Below are positions 37,197-47,900 of a DNA stretch of 64,000 nt, piece after piece (position 1 is the first letter of the stretch; each line of letters begins with the position of its first letter). The DNA is taken from contig CAVTOR010000012.1 of assembly GCA_963736235.1 (NCBI GenBank), forward strand, positions 1-64,000, read 5' to 3'. Both the position numbers and the translations under genes were made by a program. Under the pieces are notes generated by a model that was given only the letters and a program-made list of their open reading frames with translations, did not search any database and was not told where the DNA came from. The DNA comes from CAVORB01 sp963736235. GTDB taxonomy: Bacteria > Pseudomonadota > Gammaproteobacteria > Chromatiales > Chromatiaceae.

Positions 37197-37463
37197 TCAG
37201 CCATGCTTGGTCGTCACATCGTGAAACTGCGACTCGGCGCCGAGGGAACGCAACGCATCGAGCACCTCGTCCAAGGTGACAGTCATGGGCTCCGAGGCGG
37301 GCATGTTCTCCTCCTCGGCCACCATTTCCTCGCGCAGATCGAGTTCCCATTGACGCAGCATCTCCAGCTCTTGATCCCGTGTGAGGTCATCGCGGTCCAG
37401 CAGTTTCTTGGGGCTCGTCAGCTCGAATCCGGTTTGGGCTCGGGTCTTGGTGTCGGAATTCAT
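37197..37463 (-). CDS. Small conserved-looking protein of unknown function
   Basis: 88 residues, strongly acidic, mostly helical: a central LTRDQELEMLRQWELDLREE, then a linker (MVAEEENMPASEPMTVTLDE) and VLDALRSLGAES. No membrane segment, signal or cysteine. It lies between the histidine kinase and the NtrC-like regulator on the same strand. It could be a regulatory partner of that pair; this rests on position only. Codon use and the absence of a stop-rich alternative support a real gene. Confidence 0.6.
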   Translation of the reverse strand: MNSDTKTRAQTGFELTSPKKLLDRDDLTRDQELEMLRQWELDLREEMVAEEENMPASEPMTVTLDEVLDALRSLGAESQFHDVTTKHG

Positions 37464-37842
37464 GGCTGTCTCCTCTTCTGTTGAACGATCGTCAGCGGTG
37501 ATGGCTCTCGGTCACGCCGCGATCGGGATCAAGGCCTCGCGCTCGATTCTGTTGCCTTGTTCAACCCGAGACGAAGCAGGCTCTCCGATGCGGACACCAT
37601 CGGTTGAAAACACCCGGCCGCCGGGGCAAAACCACCGCGCCGGCCTTCGTTCCGAGCAAGTACAAAGTGCTGTCAGCCGCCTCCGGTCGAGACCTGTTCG
37701 CCTCGAGGCTTCCCGCGGCGATTCGTCCTCGGGACAGCTTCGTCTAGCCGACGATTGTGCAAGCAGCGGACCAAAAGACCCGAATCGCGGGCGCGGAAGG
37801 AGTGATCGAACAGGAGGTGTCGCTCGGCGCCCGACGTCCTCG
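37464..37842. other. Intergenic region, no gene seen
   Basis: About 380 bases between the kinase stop and the small acidic-protein gene. It probably carries the promoter for 37197-37463. No repeats or recognisable coding sequence. Confidence 0.35.
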
Positions 37843-39291
37843 TCACACGTCGCAGTCCTCCACCGGCAGAACGAGGACCGCGACGGCACCGCCGCCCTCG
37901 CGGTTTCTCAACTCGAGCCTGCTTGCGTGGGTCAACGCAAACCGTTTTGCGGTCGCCAACCCGATACCCGTCCCATCCCTGCGCCAGGTTCCATGCTCAT
38001 GCACGCCGGCCTTCAGCAACTCGTCCGGAAAGCCCGGACCATCATCGCTGATGGAAAGCGCGACCTGCCCGTCCGTTAGCGACGCGGCGATCTCGATCGT
38101 TCCACGGCCCTTTCCAATCGCCTGCGCCGCGTTCGTCACCAGATTCAGCAGCACGTGGCGAAACCCCGCCTCCGGCAGCCGACAGAAGATGTCCTCCGGG
38201 ATCTGCGTCTTGACGGCGATGCCCGCGTCGAGCTGATAGCGTAGGAGCTTGACCAAGTCATTGATGACGCGACTGATCTGCAGACGCTCGGGCCGCTCGG
38301 GCACCTGCCGCGACTCGTCTACCAGGCCATTGAGCAAGCGGGCGACACGTTCGAGCTCGTGGATCGCCATACCCAGGCGCTCGCTATGCTCGGCCGATTC
38401 CACCTCTCCGCGCAGGTTCGCGAGCGCCAGCAGGACACCGGACAAGGGGTTGCGCAAATCATGCGCGAGGCGGGAGGACAGGTCCCCCACCGCCGCCATG
38501 CGATCGGCGCGCGCGAGCGCGAGCTGTTGCTGGATCAGCGCGCGGGTCGCCTGCTCCACGTCCTGCTGTAACGCGTCCTCGCGCTTGATGTGGCCCCGAT
38601 CCAGATCGCGCATGCGCCTGACCATGCGGTTGTATTTCTCGAACAACGGGGCCATCAGCGGGTCGACCTTATCGGTCATCGCGGCGGCGTAATCCTTGCG
38701 CGAGAGCAGACCGATCAGGTAGCCGAGATCGTTCAGCGGCGCGAGAACGCGGCGACGGAAGAACACCAGAAAGGCCAGGGTGGCAACGGGTATCATCAGC
38801 GCGAGGACTAAGGTGGCCTGAAGCTGCCGTTCCCCGCGAGCGGCCAGCTCGCCGAGCGATTCGCGATGGACGGCACGCGCCGCCCCGAGCGCGTCCCGCA
38901 GCAACACCAGCGCCTCCGCGAGTGGCGCCGCCGCGTCACCCGCCGAGGCGTTCAGAGACTCCATCTGCGTCGTCCGCAGGGCCGCTGCGGCAGCGCGGAC
39001 GAATCCGTTCGACTTCTCGGAGATCGCACGGTCGTCCATGACGAGACCTTCCAGGGTATCGATGCTCTCAGAGATGAACCGCCTATCCTGCGCGGTCACT
39101 TCGTCTTCCGGGAGGAAACGCTCCTCCAGGGCGTCATGGACGGAATCGATTTCGACGATATAGGCGAGATGGCGCGAGAGGGGAACGAGGCCCTGAACAT
39201 TCCACCAGGTCAAGGTCACCAGCAGTGCGAGGACGATGCCGGTGACCAGGATCCAGACGACGCTCATGAGCACTATGGTTCGATAAAGCAT
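37843..39291 (-). CDS. Sensor histidine kinase, probable partner of the NtrC-like regulator
   Basis: 482 residues. Two membrane helices (VLMSVVWILVTGIVLALLVT; LVLALMIPVATLAFLVFF) flank a helical periplasmic domain of about 130 residues. A HAMP-like linker (RRRVLAPLNDLGYLIGLLSR) leads to HisKA with LSSRLAHDLRNPLSGVLLAL. The HATPase carries VLLNLVTNAAQAIGKG, ISDDGPGFPDELL and GTGIGLATAKRFALTH. Such four-helix sensors often detect small ligands or redox state. It is the nearest orphan kinase to the sigma-54 regulator, though separated by about 900 bases and a small gene. Confidence 0.88.
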   Translation of the reverse strand: MLYRTIVLMSVVWILVTGIVLALLVTLTWWNVQGLVPLSRHLAYIVEIDSVHDALEERFLPEDEVTAQDRRFISESIDTLEGLVMDDRAISEKSNGFVRAAAAALRTTQMESLNASAGDAAAPLAEALVLLRDALGAARAVHRESLGELAARGERQLQATLVLALMIPVATLAFLVFFRRRVLAPLNDLGYLIGLLSRKDYAAAMTDKVDPLMAPLFEKYNRMVRRMRDLDRGHIKREDALQQDVEQATRALIQQQLALARADRMAAVGDLSSRLAHDLRNPLSGVLLALANLRGEVESAEHSERLGMAIHELERVARLLNGLVDESRQVPERPERLQISRVINDLVKLLRYQLDAGIAVKTQIPEDIFCRLPEAGFRHVLLNLVTNAAQAIGKGRGTIEIAASLTDGQVALSISDDGPGFPDELLKAGVHEHGTWRRDGTGIGLATAKRFALTHASRLELRNREGGGAVAVLVLPVEDCDV

Positions 39292-39350
39292 CGAGTGACC
39301 GCTTTGTCGGTTTCTATCTCAACAGTCCGGCGGACCTGCTCGCGGCACAA

Positions 39351-39845
39351 TCAGGGAAACGGCGGCACTCCCCGGGGGTCCGTCCCGAGCACGGATACAT
39401 CCGGATGTCTGGATTTTACCCGGTGCTCGACCTCCTCGACCCGCCCGTCGTCTACCTCGACCACGACGACCGCCTCACCCCTTCGCAGGGCATCGTCGAG
39501 TCGATACAGCTGGCCGCCAGGACCGCTTCCGATCCAGAGCCTGAAGATGGCGCCTCCGCCACCTCCCAACACGATGAGCACAAGCAGGGGAGCAATACCC
39601 GCGCCGCCGAGCTGGAAGAGCGGGATCCCGACCAGGGCACCGATGAGCGCGCCCACGATAGCACCGACGACGACGGAGGCCGTGGGCGAACGGTACCGGT
39701 TCACCTCGACGGGCATTGGCGGCGCTTCTTCGGGACGGGGGCTGTAGATGTGTATCCGGTCCTTGGGAATGCCATCACCGAGGAGTTCGGTGGCGATCTC
39801 CCGCGTGACATCTTGCTCGGTTGCGGTCATGTAGATCAGTGTCAT
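39351..39845 (-). CDS. Small membrane protein with glycine-zipper helices, unknown function
   Basis: 164 residues. A soluble N-terminal segment (ATEQDVTREIATELLGDGIP then KDRIHIYSPRPEEAPPMPVE) is followed by two adjacent glycine-rich membrane helices (VVVGAIVGALIGALVGIPLF; GIAPLLVLIVLGGGGGAIF) and a C-terminal soluble part with AVVVVEVDDGRVEEVEHRVK. The layout resembles DUF1269/DUF3341-like proteins in which a small ferredoxin-like domain flanks a helical hairpin. ATG codons at 39845 and 39830 are both possible. Confidence 0.6.
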   Translation of the reverse strand: MTLIYMTATEQDVTREIATELLGDGIPKDRIHIYSPRPEEAPPMPVEVNRYRSPTASVVVGAIVGALIGALVGIPLFQLGGAGIAPLLVLIVLGGGGGAIFRLWIGSGPGGQLYRLDDALRRGEAVVVVEVDDGRVEEVEHRVKSRHPDVSVLGTDPRGVPPFP

Positions 39846-40073
39846 CGCCTTAGCTTCATGTCCGATTGGCCGTCATGGGGCGGCCCAGAAAACCCCAACG
39901 CCGGGGCGCGCAGCCGCCTGCATCGGTACCGGCCACGTTTGACAATTCACTACTTCGCATGCAAGCGACATGCCAGTACTTCCGGGGAGGCAGTAGACGT
40001 TTGACGTATGCGGGAGTCCATCAGGGAAACTCCAAATCGTGAGCCGTCAAAGCACACGAAGGGGAGAATCCCG

Positions 40074-40505
40074 ATGGACGAGTACAAGAGCCTAAGTCAC
40101 ACCAGGTGGGAGTGTAAATATCACGTGGTTTTCATCCCGAAGTGTCGGCGCAAGACGCTGTATGGTCAGTTGCGGCGGTATCTGGGAGAGGTGTCTCGCC
40201 GTTTGGCGGAGCAGAAAGAGAGCCGGATCGAGGAAGGGCATCTGATGCCCGACCACGTGCACATGATGATCGCAATTGTGCCGAAGTATGCCGTGTCGCA
40301 GGTGGTCGGTTACATCAAAGGCAAGAGCGCGATGCATTTGGCGCGGGTATACGGGGAACGGAAACGCAACTTCGTGGGCCAGCATTTCTGGGCACGCGGG
40401 TATTTTGTTTCCACGGTGGGCCGGGATGAAGCGGTGATTCGGGAGTACACAAGGAACCAGGAACGAGAAGACAGGCGCATGGACCAGGTGGACCTGTTGC
40501 GCTGA
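40074..40505 (+). CDS. tnpA: IS200/IS605 family transposase TnpA (Y1 HUH)
   Basis: 143 residues from ATG at 40074. It has the Y1 transposase core: WECKYHVVFIPKCRRKTLYG, the HUH motif in LMPDHVHMMIAIVP, and the catalytic-tyrosine helix region STVGRDEAVIREYTRNQE. It cuts single-stranded DNA at hairpin ends and forms a covalent tyrosine-DNA link. The frame is intact and the length normal, so it may be active. The ribosome-binding site GGGGAG lies in a small hairpin (GGGA-GAA-TCCC, 40062-40072) directly before the start, which may limit translation as known for IS200. Confidence 0.92.
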   Translation: MDEYKSLSHTRWECKYHVVFIPKCRRKTLYGQLRRYLGEVSRRLAEQKESRIEEGHLMPDHVHMMIAIVPKYAVSQVVGYIKGKSAMHLARVYGERKRNFVGQHFWARGYFVSTVGRDEAVIREYTRNQEREDRRMDQVDLLR

Positions 40506-40606
40506 CCAGCCACCTTGAGCTGGCTCACATGAAGGGGCCGCGCTAGCGACCCCGACCAGCCGCTTTGAGCGGCTCACAAATCGAAAGCCCCAGGCTTTGC
40601 CGGGGG
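40506..40606 (+). repeat. Hairpin cluster at the right end of the IS200-type element
   Basis: Two related hairpins repeat the unit GACCAGCC..TTGAGC..GGCTCAC: one with arms CCAGC/GCTGG (40506-40523), the other AGCCGC-TTTGA-GCGGCT (40558-40574), with compensatory changes that keep pairing. Between them GGGGCCGCGCTAGCGACCCC is a near-palindrome. A last stem AAAGCC/GGCTTT follows at 40584-40598. Confidence 0.65.
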
Positions 40607-40612
40607 ATGGTT

Positions 40613-41370
40613 ACTCGCAGCCGCAGCGCCGCGCTGCCCTGCGCGCCTTGTACCGGAGTCTCCACGTACTAAGCCAAACCCTTCATATCCACCACGCTTG
40701 CTGAAGTCTTCTCGCAACCGTTTCCATCTCCAAGCAGACAAACAGATGTGCCGCGGTTCGCGCCCGCGCCTTCCCCGCGGTCGATCGCGCTTGCCAATGG
40801 GCGGCCGAGCTGATCGTTGATCTACCAGGCAACCGCACCCCTCCTTCTAGACCCCGGAGCCTGCGATCCTCAACGCCCGTAAGGCGCAACCGAAGCTGCC
40901 CTCCAAGAGACCGCGCATCTCGGCTGGCGCCCGCCGCGCAGCCCACAAGAAATGCCCCATCAGCAAGCCAATAAATTTTATGAATGCTAGCCACGAATTG
41001 TCTTATTACAAAACACGGGCTAGCGCTCTTTCCGTTTGTGAAGGGGGTCACAGACACTCCAAGCCTACAAGTCCAAAGTCTAACCCGCAATCTCAGGAAG
41101 CGTTCGTAAAGACCGTCTTCTTGCCCGGCACCGCAAAGTTTAATAGCGGGAAAGGCAATTTTGGACCAACTCATGAGATTGACTTACAGAAACTCATTGG
41201 TCTCGTGTGAATCCTTGCGGCTTCCCTTAGCTTCTAAAACGATTTCAACGAAAACGAGACCGCGAGGATCACTCAATAAAAGAGCCGCGCCAAACCGAAG
41301 AACAATCGATTGTCGATTGTCTCCGGTTCCGACAGGCCGATTCACTCTAATTTCGATCGAGGGGCTAGTA
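40613..41370. other. Long AT-richer intergenic region
   Basis: About 760 bases between the IS200-type element and the glycosidase-like gene. The second half (about 40970-41370) is visibly less GC-rich than the surroundings. No credible gene was found; open frames lack motifs and start signals. It probably contains the promoter of the large secreted-protein gene. Confidence 0.4.
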
Positions 41371-44300
41371 ATGAAAGCATCGAGTGTTCGAATGAACATC
41401 TCCCAGTCAAATCCCAAGGCGGTATGCGCACCGAACCACACAGCGCTATATCGTGGCATTAGCGCTGAACTCCGGGTGCTTATGCTCGCAACCGCCTTCC
41501 TGGGCGCCAACGGCGTTCTCGTAGCCAATACCGAAGCCGCAACCTGCGGCGACATCGCCTACAACAAGGCTAGCGAACAGGGCACCTTCCTCTCGCAGGA
41601 CTGCGCTACTGGTGAGTGGCAGCTTCGCGTTACGGCAGGCGGTGGCTGGGCTGACTATGCGGGCAACCTCCTTTCCAGTCGTCCGATTCCCGCGATTGCG
41701 CCACACTCTATCGAGCGTGACGACATGCTCGACACCTCTTCGCCAGACGAGATCGAGTATATCCTTCACGTCGGCAAGACCGGAGAGGACGGGGTCAACT
41801 TCACGCTCGCCGCTGGCGCCAGCGCTTGTTTGGACACCGGTGGTTCAGTCCTCGTTGGCCCGAAGCGTGTTGCGGTAAAATCTCCTTTCGATATCAATAC
41901 GCTAGGTGCGTGCAAGGCATCGGAGCCAGCACCCGGCTGCGGCAGCGTCTCTTATAACAAGGCCAAGGAGCAGGGAACCTTCCTGTGGCAGGACTGCGAC
42001 AAAGGCCAATGGCACTTGCGGGTTACCGCCGGCGGAAAGTCGGTAGACTACGCCGGTAGCATCGCATCCGATCAGGCAATGCTCGATGTTGCCCCCTACT
42101 CTTTCGAGAAGGGCGACGTGCTTGACACGTCTCAGGCCAAACAGGCCGACTACAGCCTCCACGTCGTGAATTCCGGGGAGGACGGCCTAGACTTCTCACT
42201 CGCCGAAGATGCCAATACCTGTATCGACACCGGCGGCCCCGTCGTCGTGGGCCCACAGCGACTCGTAGTGCAATCGCCATTCGATCTCAATACCCTCGGG
42301 GCGTGCAAGACATCGACTCCCGATAAAGCCTGCGGTCGCGTCGCCTACGACAAGGCGAAAGAGCAAGGAAGCTTCCTGTGGCAGGATTGCGATGGCGGCC
42401 AGTGGCACCTACGCGTGACGGCCGGCGGCAATAGGGTTGACTACGCCGGCAGCATCGCGTCCGATCAACCGATACTCGCACTCGCGGCCTACTCGTTCGA
42501 GAACGGCGACACGCTCGACACTTCCGATCCCAAGCTGGCCGAGTACAGTCTTCACGTTGGAAGTGTCGGCGAGGACGGACTCGATTTCTCGCTGAAGACG
42601 GGCGCCAGTGCCTGCGTCGACACTGGCGGTCCGGTCGTCGTGGGTCCCGCACGCGTCGTGGTGCAATCGCCGTTCGATATCGACACCCTCGGAGCCTGCG
42701 CAACCAGCGCTTCCCCGCCCCCGATAGCTGGCCCAGAGCCAGAACCTGAGCCCGAGCCGGAGCCCGAGCCGGAGCCCGAAGAGTTTGCCTACCTCGACGA
42801 CGCCGATTGGGACGACAGGTCCGACTATCTCTCAGACTCAGATCTGGGTGATCGCCCGTTCCCCCGAATCACCACAGGTCCGATCAAGCTGAGCGGCGAC
42901 GCCGAGCAATTCTCGAAATACGGCGTAATCGCCGTAAAGGCCCACCGGTTCAGTTGGCTCAAGAGCATTCAGGACGCCAATCCGGATACCGTGGGCTTCC
43001 GCATTCACTGCCCGCAGGAATACCAGGGTTGGGAGGAGAAAGCCTGCCGTACCGGCAGCGGAATCCCCTTCGACGGTACCGGACCGGCCACCGAAAACTG
43101 CAATGTGTATGCGGGCCACTGGCTTTACGCTCCCGGCACGACCCTGCGGAGCTCCATCAGCGCCACCGCCACGACCTTGCAGGTGGCCGACGCAACGCGC
43201 TTCAATGCCGGTCGCTACATCGTGATTTACGACGGTGGACCCGGCGCGTTCCAGAACGCCGAGCACGCGCGGGTTAAGGCAATCAACACGTCGACCAACA
43301 CTCTGACCCTGGCGGGCCGAGGGTACAAATCGACCGCCCGCTCCCACTCCGCTGGAGCCATCGTCGCCGAGCACGTACTGGGCAATGGCACCGGTGACAA
43401 CTGGGAGCTCAATTGGGCGTACAACCTGAGCACGGCCAGCCCCAGGGATGCCAGTGGCCGACAGCTGAACGAAGTCATGGCGGACTGGCTTGCCGAAAAC
43501 TACGACAAGCAAACCGATGGCAGCCCGTCACGTCGGCGAAGGTGCACGGGATCCTGTACGACTCCGACTTCTACTTCGTCGAAGACGGCGGCCATGACAG
43601 GCTCCCCGACGTCGACAATGACTTGGTGCTGGACAATGGCATCGCCGACAATGGAGAGAATCTCTGGGGTAACGGAATGGAGGACTTCTACCTCATGGTA
43701 AGGGAACGGCTACCCCACTTGGTCCTGGTCGGCGGTACGATGGAAGCTCGCGGCTATACCTCCCTGAACGGTACCCAATTTGAAGGGTTCCCCAACCGCA
43801 ACATCGGCAGCGCCGCGCCCGATTACCGGGAGATCGACGGCCTGCTGTCGAACTACAGCCTTCAAATGCACCATGGCTACACAGGTCCACGCTACTCGGA
43901 GGCCATAAACAGGGTGTCGACCCGCCTCTACCCTTACAGCGGCGTAACCGCAAAAACCAACGCACCTTTCCGATTCAGCTTCGGGTTGGCCCTGCTGGAT
44001 GACGGCTACTATGGGCAGCAGAACTCGAATGTCACGGACCCCTGGTGGGACGAGTACGCCGTGGATGTAGCGCCCGGCTCGCGTACCTTCGGGCAAGCCA
44101 TCGCGTCGACGCCGCAGAACGAGTCATTGATCCGCAGCCATAGTGGGTGGATGGGCTTCCCCTGGGGACCGCGCTACCGCCTCTATGACGCCGAGACCTT
44201 CGCTCCCGAGCGTAATCTGATGCCTGACGGTAACTTCGACTCAACCTTAAGTGGCTGGAGCGCCAACAACGTCACGGTCCAGGTCGACACATCCGCTGCA

Positions 44301-44825
44301 AACCGCTTGGACGGCGCAGGTACTCTGCGCATCGGCAAGCACCTGAAGTTCGCCGAGACCCGGACTGGTGCCGCCGCGGTGGGACCAACAGTCAAGCTCA
44401 CCGCAGGCGTGGAGTACACGCTAGCATTTGCCGCCAAAGCCAGCTCGACCCGGATGATCCAGGTAGCACTCGGTAGCCAAACGGAGGAGTTCTACATCCC
44501 GGAGGAGTGGAGTCGCCGGGTATTTACCTTCAAGGCACCGACTACGGGTAACTACCGGCTAAGGTTCAACGTGGGCCGCGAGAACACCAACGTCTGGATC
44601 GACTCCATCTATCTGTTCGCGGGAAACGCCAATGTATTCCGGCGCGACTTCGACAACGCGGTGGTCATCGTCAACGCTACGGAGTCTACCCGCACGGTGG
44701 AGTTGGATGAGACCCTCCAGCGCATCCGCGGCACCGGCCAGGATGCCATCAACGATGGATCCAAGGTCACGCGGGTGACCATCGCATCCAAAGACTCGGC
44801 CATCCTGATCCGGCCGGAAAAGTAG
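41371..44825 (+). pseudogene. Large secreted glycosidase-like protein with three Cys4 repeats, one-base frameshift
   Basis: Corrected product 1151 residues. The N-terminus has a long signal region (LRVLMLATAFLGANGVLVAN). Three 123-residue repeats follow at residues 59-181, 190-312 and 321-443, each running from Cys-Gly to a final Cys. A proline-glutamate linker (PEPEPE, about 452-472) leads to a catalytic-like region: YGVIAVKAHRFSWLKSIQ, VHGILYDSDFYFVEDGGHD, LVGGTMEARGYTSLNG and MGFPWGPRYRLYD. This resembles the hypothetical glycosyl hydrolase group GHL15. A CBM4/9-like module (LMPDGNFDSTLSGWSANNVT) lies near the C-terminus. The frame changes near 43528 (one base missing). Function is inferred as polysaccharide binding or cleavage outside the cell. 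Confidence 0.72.
41545..42699 (+). repeat. Three tandem copies of the Cys4 domain, glycosidase-like gene
   Basis: Copies at 41545-41913, 41938-42306 and 42331-42699 are each exactly 369 bases from first to last Cys codon. They share C-G-x3-Y-[DN]-K-A at the start, D-C at position 19-20, W25, RVTAGG at 28-33, Y38-x-G40, E-D-G-[LV]-[DN]-F near 81-86, a third Cys near 95 and G-A-C at the end. DNA identity between copies is only moderate, so the duplication is old. Confidence 0.85.
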
Positions 44826-44952
44826 ATCTCAAACCACCGTTGGCGAATTCTCCAGGGACGGACGAATTCGCCTTATTCCTCCTCCCATCCCCTTCTCTCC
44901 AAGCTCTGGCCGCTGGTGGTACGACCAACGGCCAGATCTCACCCTCGCCACG

Positions 44953-47900
44953 TCAGGGCATGCAGGTCCCGTAGTCGACCGTGCTGACGGCGTTGCCCAC
45001 CAGCACCCGGTCAGAGCCGGCGTACACCGGCAGGTTGGTCGGGCTGTCCAGGGTGAAGCACCCCGCGGCCCCTGTCTGCAGGCTGAAGTCCAGCCCATCG
45101 TGCCCGGTGTTGCCGACATTCATGACGTAGTCCGGCGGCAGCACGTCGTTGGCCTCGTAGGAGAAGGCCGCGAGGCTCGCAAAGGCCTGATTCGAGGTCA
45201 GGGTGCCCTGGTAGGAGACGAACTGCCCGCCGGCGGTGACCCGCACGTGCCAGTCGTTGGTGCCGCAGTCGTTCCAGATGAAGGCCGCCGTCTCGGTAGC
45301 CTTGTCGTAGGTCGGCTGCGCCGCAGGCGGGCAAGCGTGCCGCCGCTGTCGTCATCGAGGATGGTGGCGCTGGCGTTCACGGTGTTGGTGTCAGCGCTGG
45401 TGAGACTGCAGGCTGAAGCTCTCGTTGCTCTCCGGGTCCGCATCGTTGGTGATCGGCACCGAGACGGTCTTCTGCGTCTGCCCCTGAGTATAGGTCAGCG
45501 TGCCGGCGGTGGTCGTGTAGTCGCTGCCGGACTGGGCGCTGCCGTCCTGGGTCTGGTAGCTCACCACCACCGATTCCCCGGCGCCGGGCGCGGGCGAGAG
45601 GTTGACGGTGAATATCGCCGTTCCGGCGTTCTCCGTCACCGTCACGTCGCCGGCGCTGAGGATGAAGCCGCCGGCGTCGCACGCCCCGAAGTCGGGCAGG
45701 CTCATGGCGCTGCCCATGAGAACCCGATCCGATCCGGCGTACACCGGCAGGTTGCTCGGGCTGTCCAGCGTGAAGCACACCGCCGCCCCGTCCGGGAAGC
45801 TGAAGTCGAGCCCGTCCTGGCCGGTGTTGCCTACATTCATTACATAGTTGGGCGGCAGCACGTCGTTGGCCTCGTAGGAGAAGGGGCTCATGGTGCTGAA
45901 ACCCTGATCGGAAGTCAGGGTGCCCTGGTAGGACACGAACTGCCCGCCGGCGGTGACCCGCAGGTGCCAGTCGTTGGTGCCGCAGTCGTTCCACACGAAT
46001 ACCGCCGACTCCGTGGCCTTGTCGTACGCCGGCTGACCGCACGCGGGCAGCGCGCCGCCGCTGTCATCATCGAGGATGGTGGCGCTGGCGCTCACGGCGT
46101 TGGTGTCAGCGCTGGTGAGATTGAGCGTGAAGCTCTCGCTGCTCTCCGGGTCCGCATCGTTGGTGATCGGCACCGAGACGGTCTTCTGGGTCTGCCCCTG
46201 GGTATAGGTCAGCGTGCCGGCGGTGGTCGTGTAGTCGCTGCCGGCAACGGCGCTGCCGTCCTGGGTCTGGTAGCTCACCACCACCGATTCCCCGGCGCCG
46301 GGCGCGGGCGAGAGGTTGACGGTGAATATCGCCGTTCCAGCGTTCTCCGTTACCGTCACGTCGCCGGCGCTGAGGATGAAGCCGCCGGCGTCGCACGCCC
46401 CGAAGTCGGGCAGGCTCATGGCGCTGCCCATGAGAACCCGATCCGATCCGGCGTACACCGGCAGGTTGCTCGGGCTGTCCAGCGTGAAGCACACCGCCGC
46501 CCCGTCCGGGAAGCTGAAGTCGAGCCCGTCCTGGCCGGTGTTGCCTACATTCATTACATAGTTGGGCGGCAGCACGTCGTTGGCCTCGTAGGAGAAGGGG
46601 CTCATGGTGCTGAAGCCCTGATCGGAAGTCAGGGTGCCCTGGTAGGACACGAACTGCCCGCCGGCGGTGACCCGCAGGTGCCAGTCGTTGGTGCCGCAGT
46701 CGTTCCACACGAATACCGCCGACTCCGTGGCCTTGTCGTACGCCGGCTGACCGCACGCGGGCAGCGCGCCGCCGCTGTCGTCATCGAGGATGGTGGCGCT
46801 GGCGCTCACGGTGTTGGTGTCGGCGCTGGTGAGCTGCAGGCTGAAGCTCTCGTCGCTCTCGGGGGTCGTGTCGTCGGTGATCGGCACCGAGACGGTCTTC
46901 TGGGTCTGCCCCTGGGTATAGGTCAGCGTGCCGGCGGTGGTCGTGTAGTCGCCGCCGGCAACGGCACTGCCATCCTGGGTCTGGTAGCTCACCACCACCG
47001 ATTCCCCGCGCCGGGCGCGGGCGAGAGGTTGACGATGAATACCGCCGTTCCCGCGGCCTCGTCCACCGTTACGTTGCCGGCGCTGAGCGCGTAGCCGCCG
47101 CCGCTCGTACCTTCGACCAGGGTATGGATCTGGTCCGCCGCAAGGTCGTTGAAGTTGTCGACGATGCCGCTCGGCCAGTGCACCTCGAGATCGACGGTGG
47201 TGTTTGCTCCCAGGCCGAAGTGGGTCTGCACGTAGTCCTGGGCGTAGCGGTGCACGCCGTTGGCCTGCTCGCGCAGCTGGATCTTGCCGTCGGGGGTGCT
47301 GGCGTAGACGACGGCGCCGACCCCGTCGCGGTTGGAGATGACGCCCTCGAGGTTGATCAGGATCCAGTGGTTGGCGTTGCCTTGGTTGCGAAACAGCTGC
47401 TGCTCGGCGGCGTAGGAGAAGGGTGCCGGGTAGTTGCCCTGGGTGACGAAGAGATCGAGAAAGCCGTCCTGGTCGTAGTCGACCAGGGTCACGGTGTCGG
47501 TGCGCCCGAGCGTGGCGCCGGCGGCCCGTTGCTCACCAGGCGGAAGGTGCCGTCGCCCTGGTTGTCGAACAGGAGGTTGGGCACATTGGCTACCCGGCCG
47601 CTGGATCCAACGTAGAGGTCGAGGTCCATGTCGTTGTCGAGGTCGCCGGCTACGAGCGAGCGGGCGTAGGTCTGGAACTGGCCGCGGCGGGGTCGAGGAA
47701 GACCTCAGCGGTGGCGCGTGCGACCAGTTCCCCGGCCTGGTTCTCGAAGAACGCCGGGGCGACGGGGGCATGCCCTGGGTGAGGCTGGTGGTCGCCGATG
47801 GCGGCGGGGGCGGAGATGCCGCCGGCGCGGGCGAGGAGGTTGACGTCGGCGCCGGCGTTGACCACCCGCACCTCCCATCGGCCGCTGACATAGCCGATGT

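Larger units (their letters stand above)
40005..40612 (+). mobile_element. IS200/IS605-type element with single tnpA
   Basis: A tnpA-only element of about 600 bases. The left end has a hairpin GGAGT (40013-40017)/ACTCC (40029-40033); the right end has a hairpin series ending in AAAGCC-CCA-GGCTTT (40584-40598) and CGGGGG. Subterminal imperfect palindromes instead of terminal inverted repeats are the hallmark of this family. Exact cleavage sites and the insertion tetranucleotide cannot be fixed without a second copy. No tnpB is present. Confidence 0.75.

Noticed and set aside
40683..41174. 163-codon open frame on the - strand
   Set aside because: No start signal or motif, and the composition changes along its length.
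45100..47094. 664-codon open frame on the + strand with repeated AGVAYIHYIVGRQHV-type segments
   Set aside because: Antisense to the Calx-beta/Cys4 repeats; its internal repetition merely mirrors the 714-bp DNA repeats. No signal or start site.
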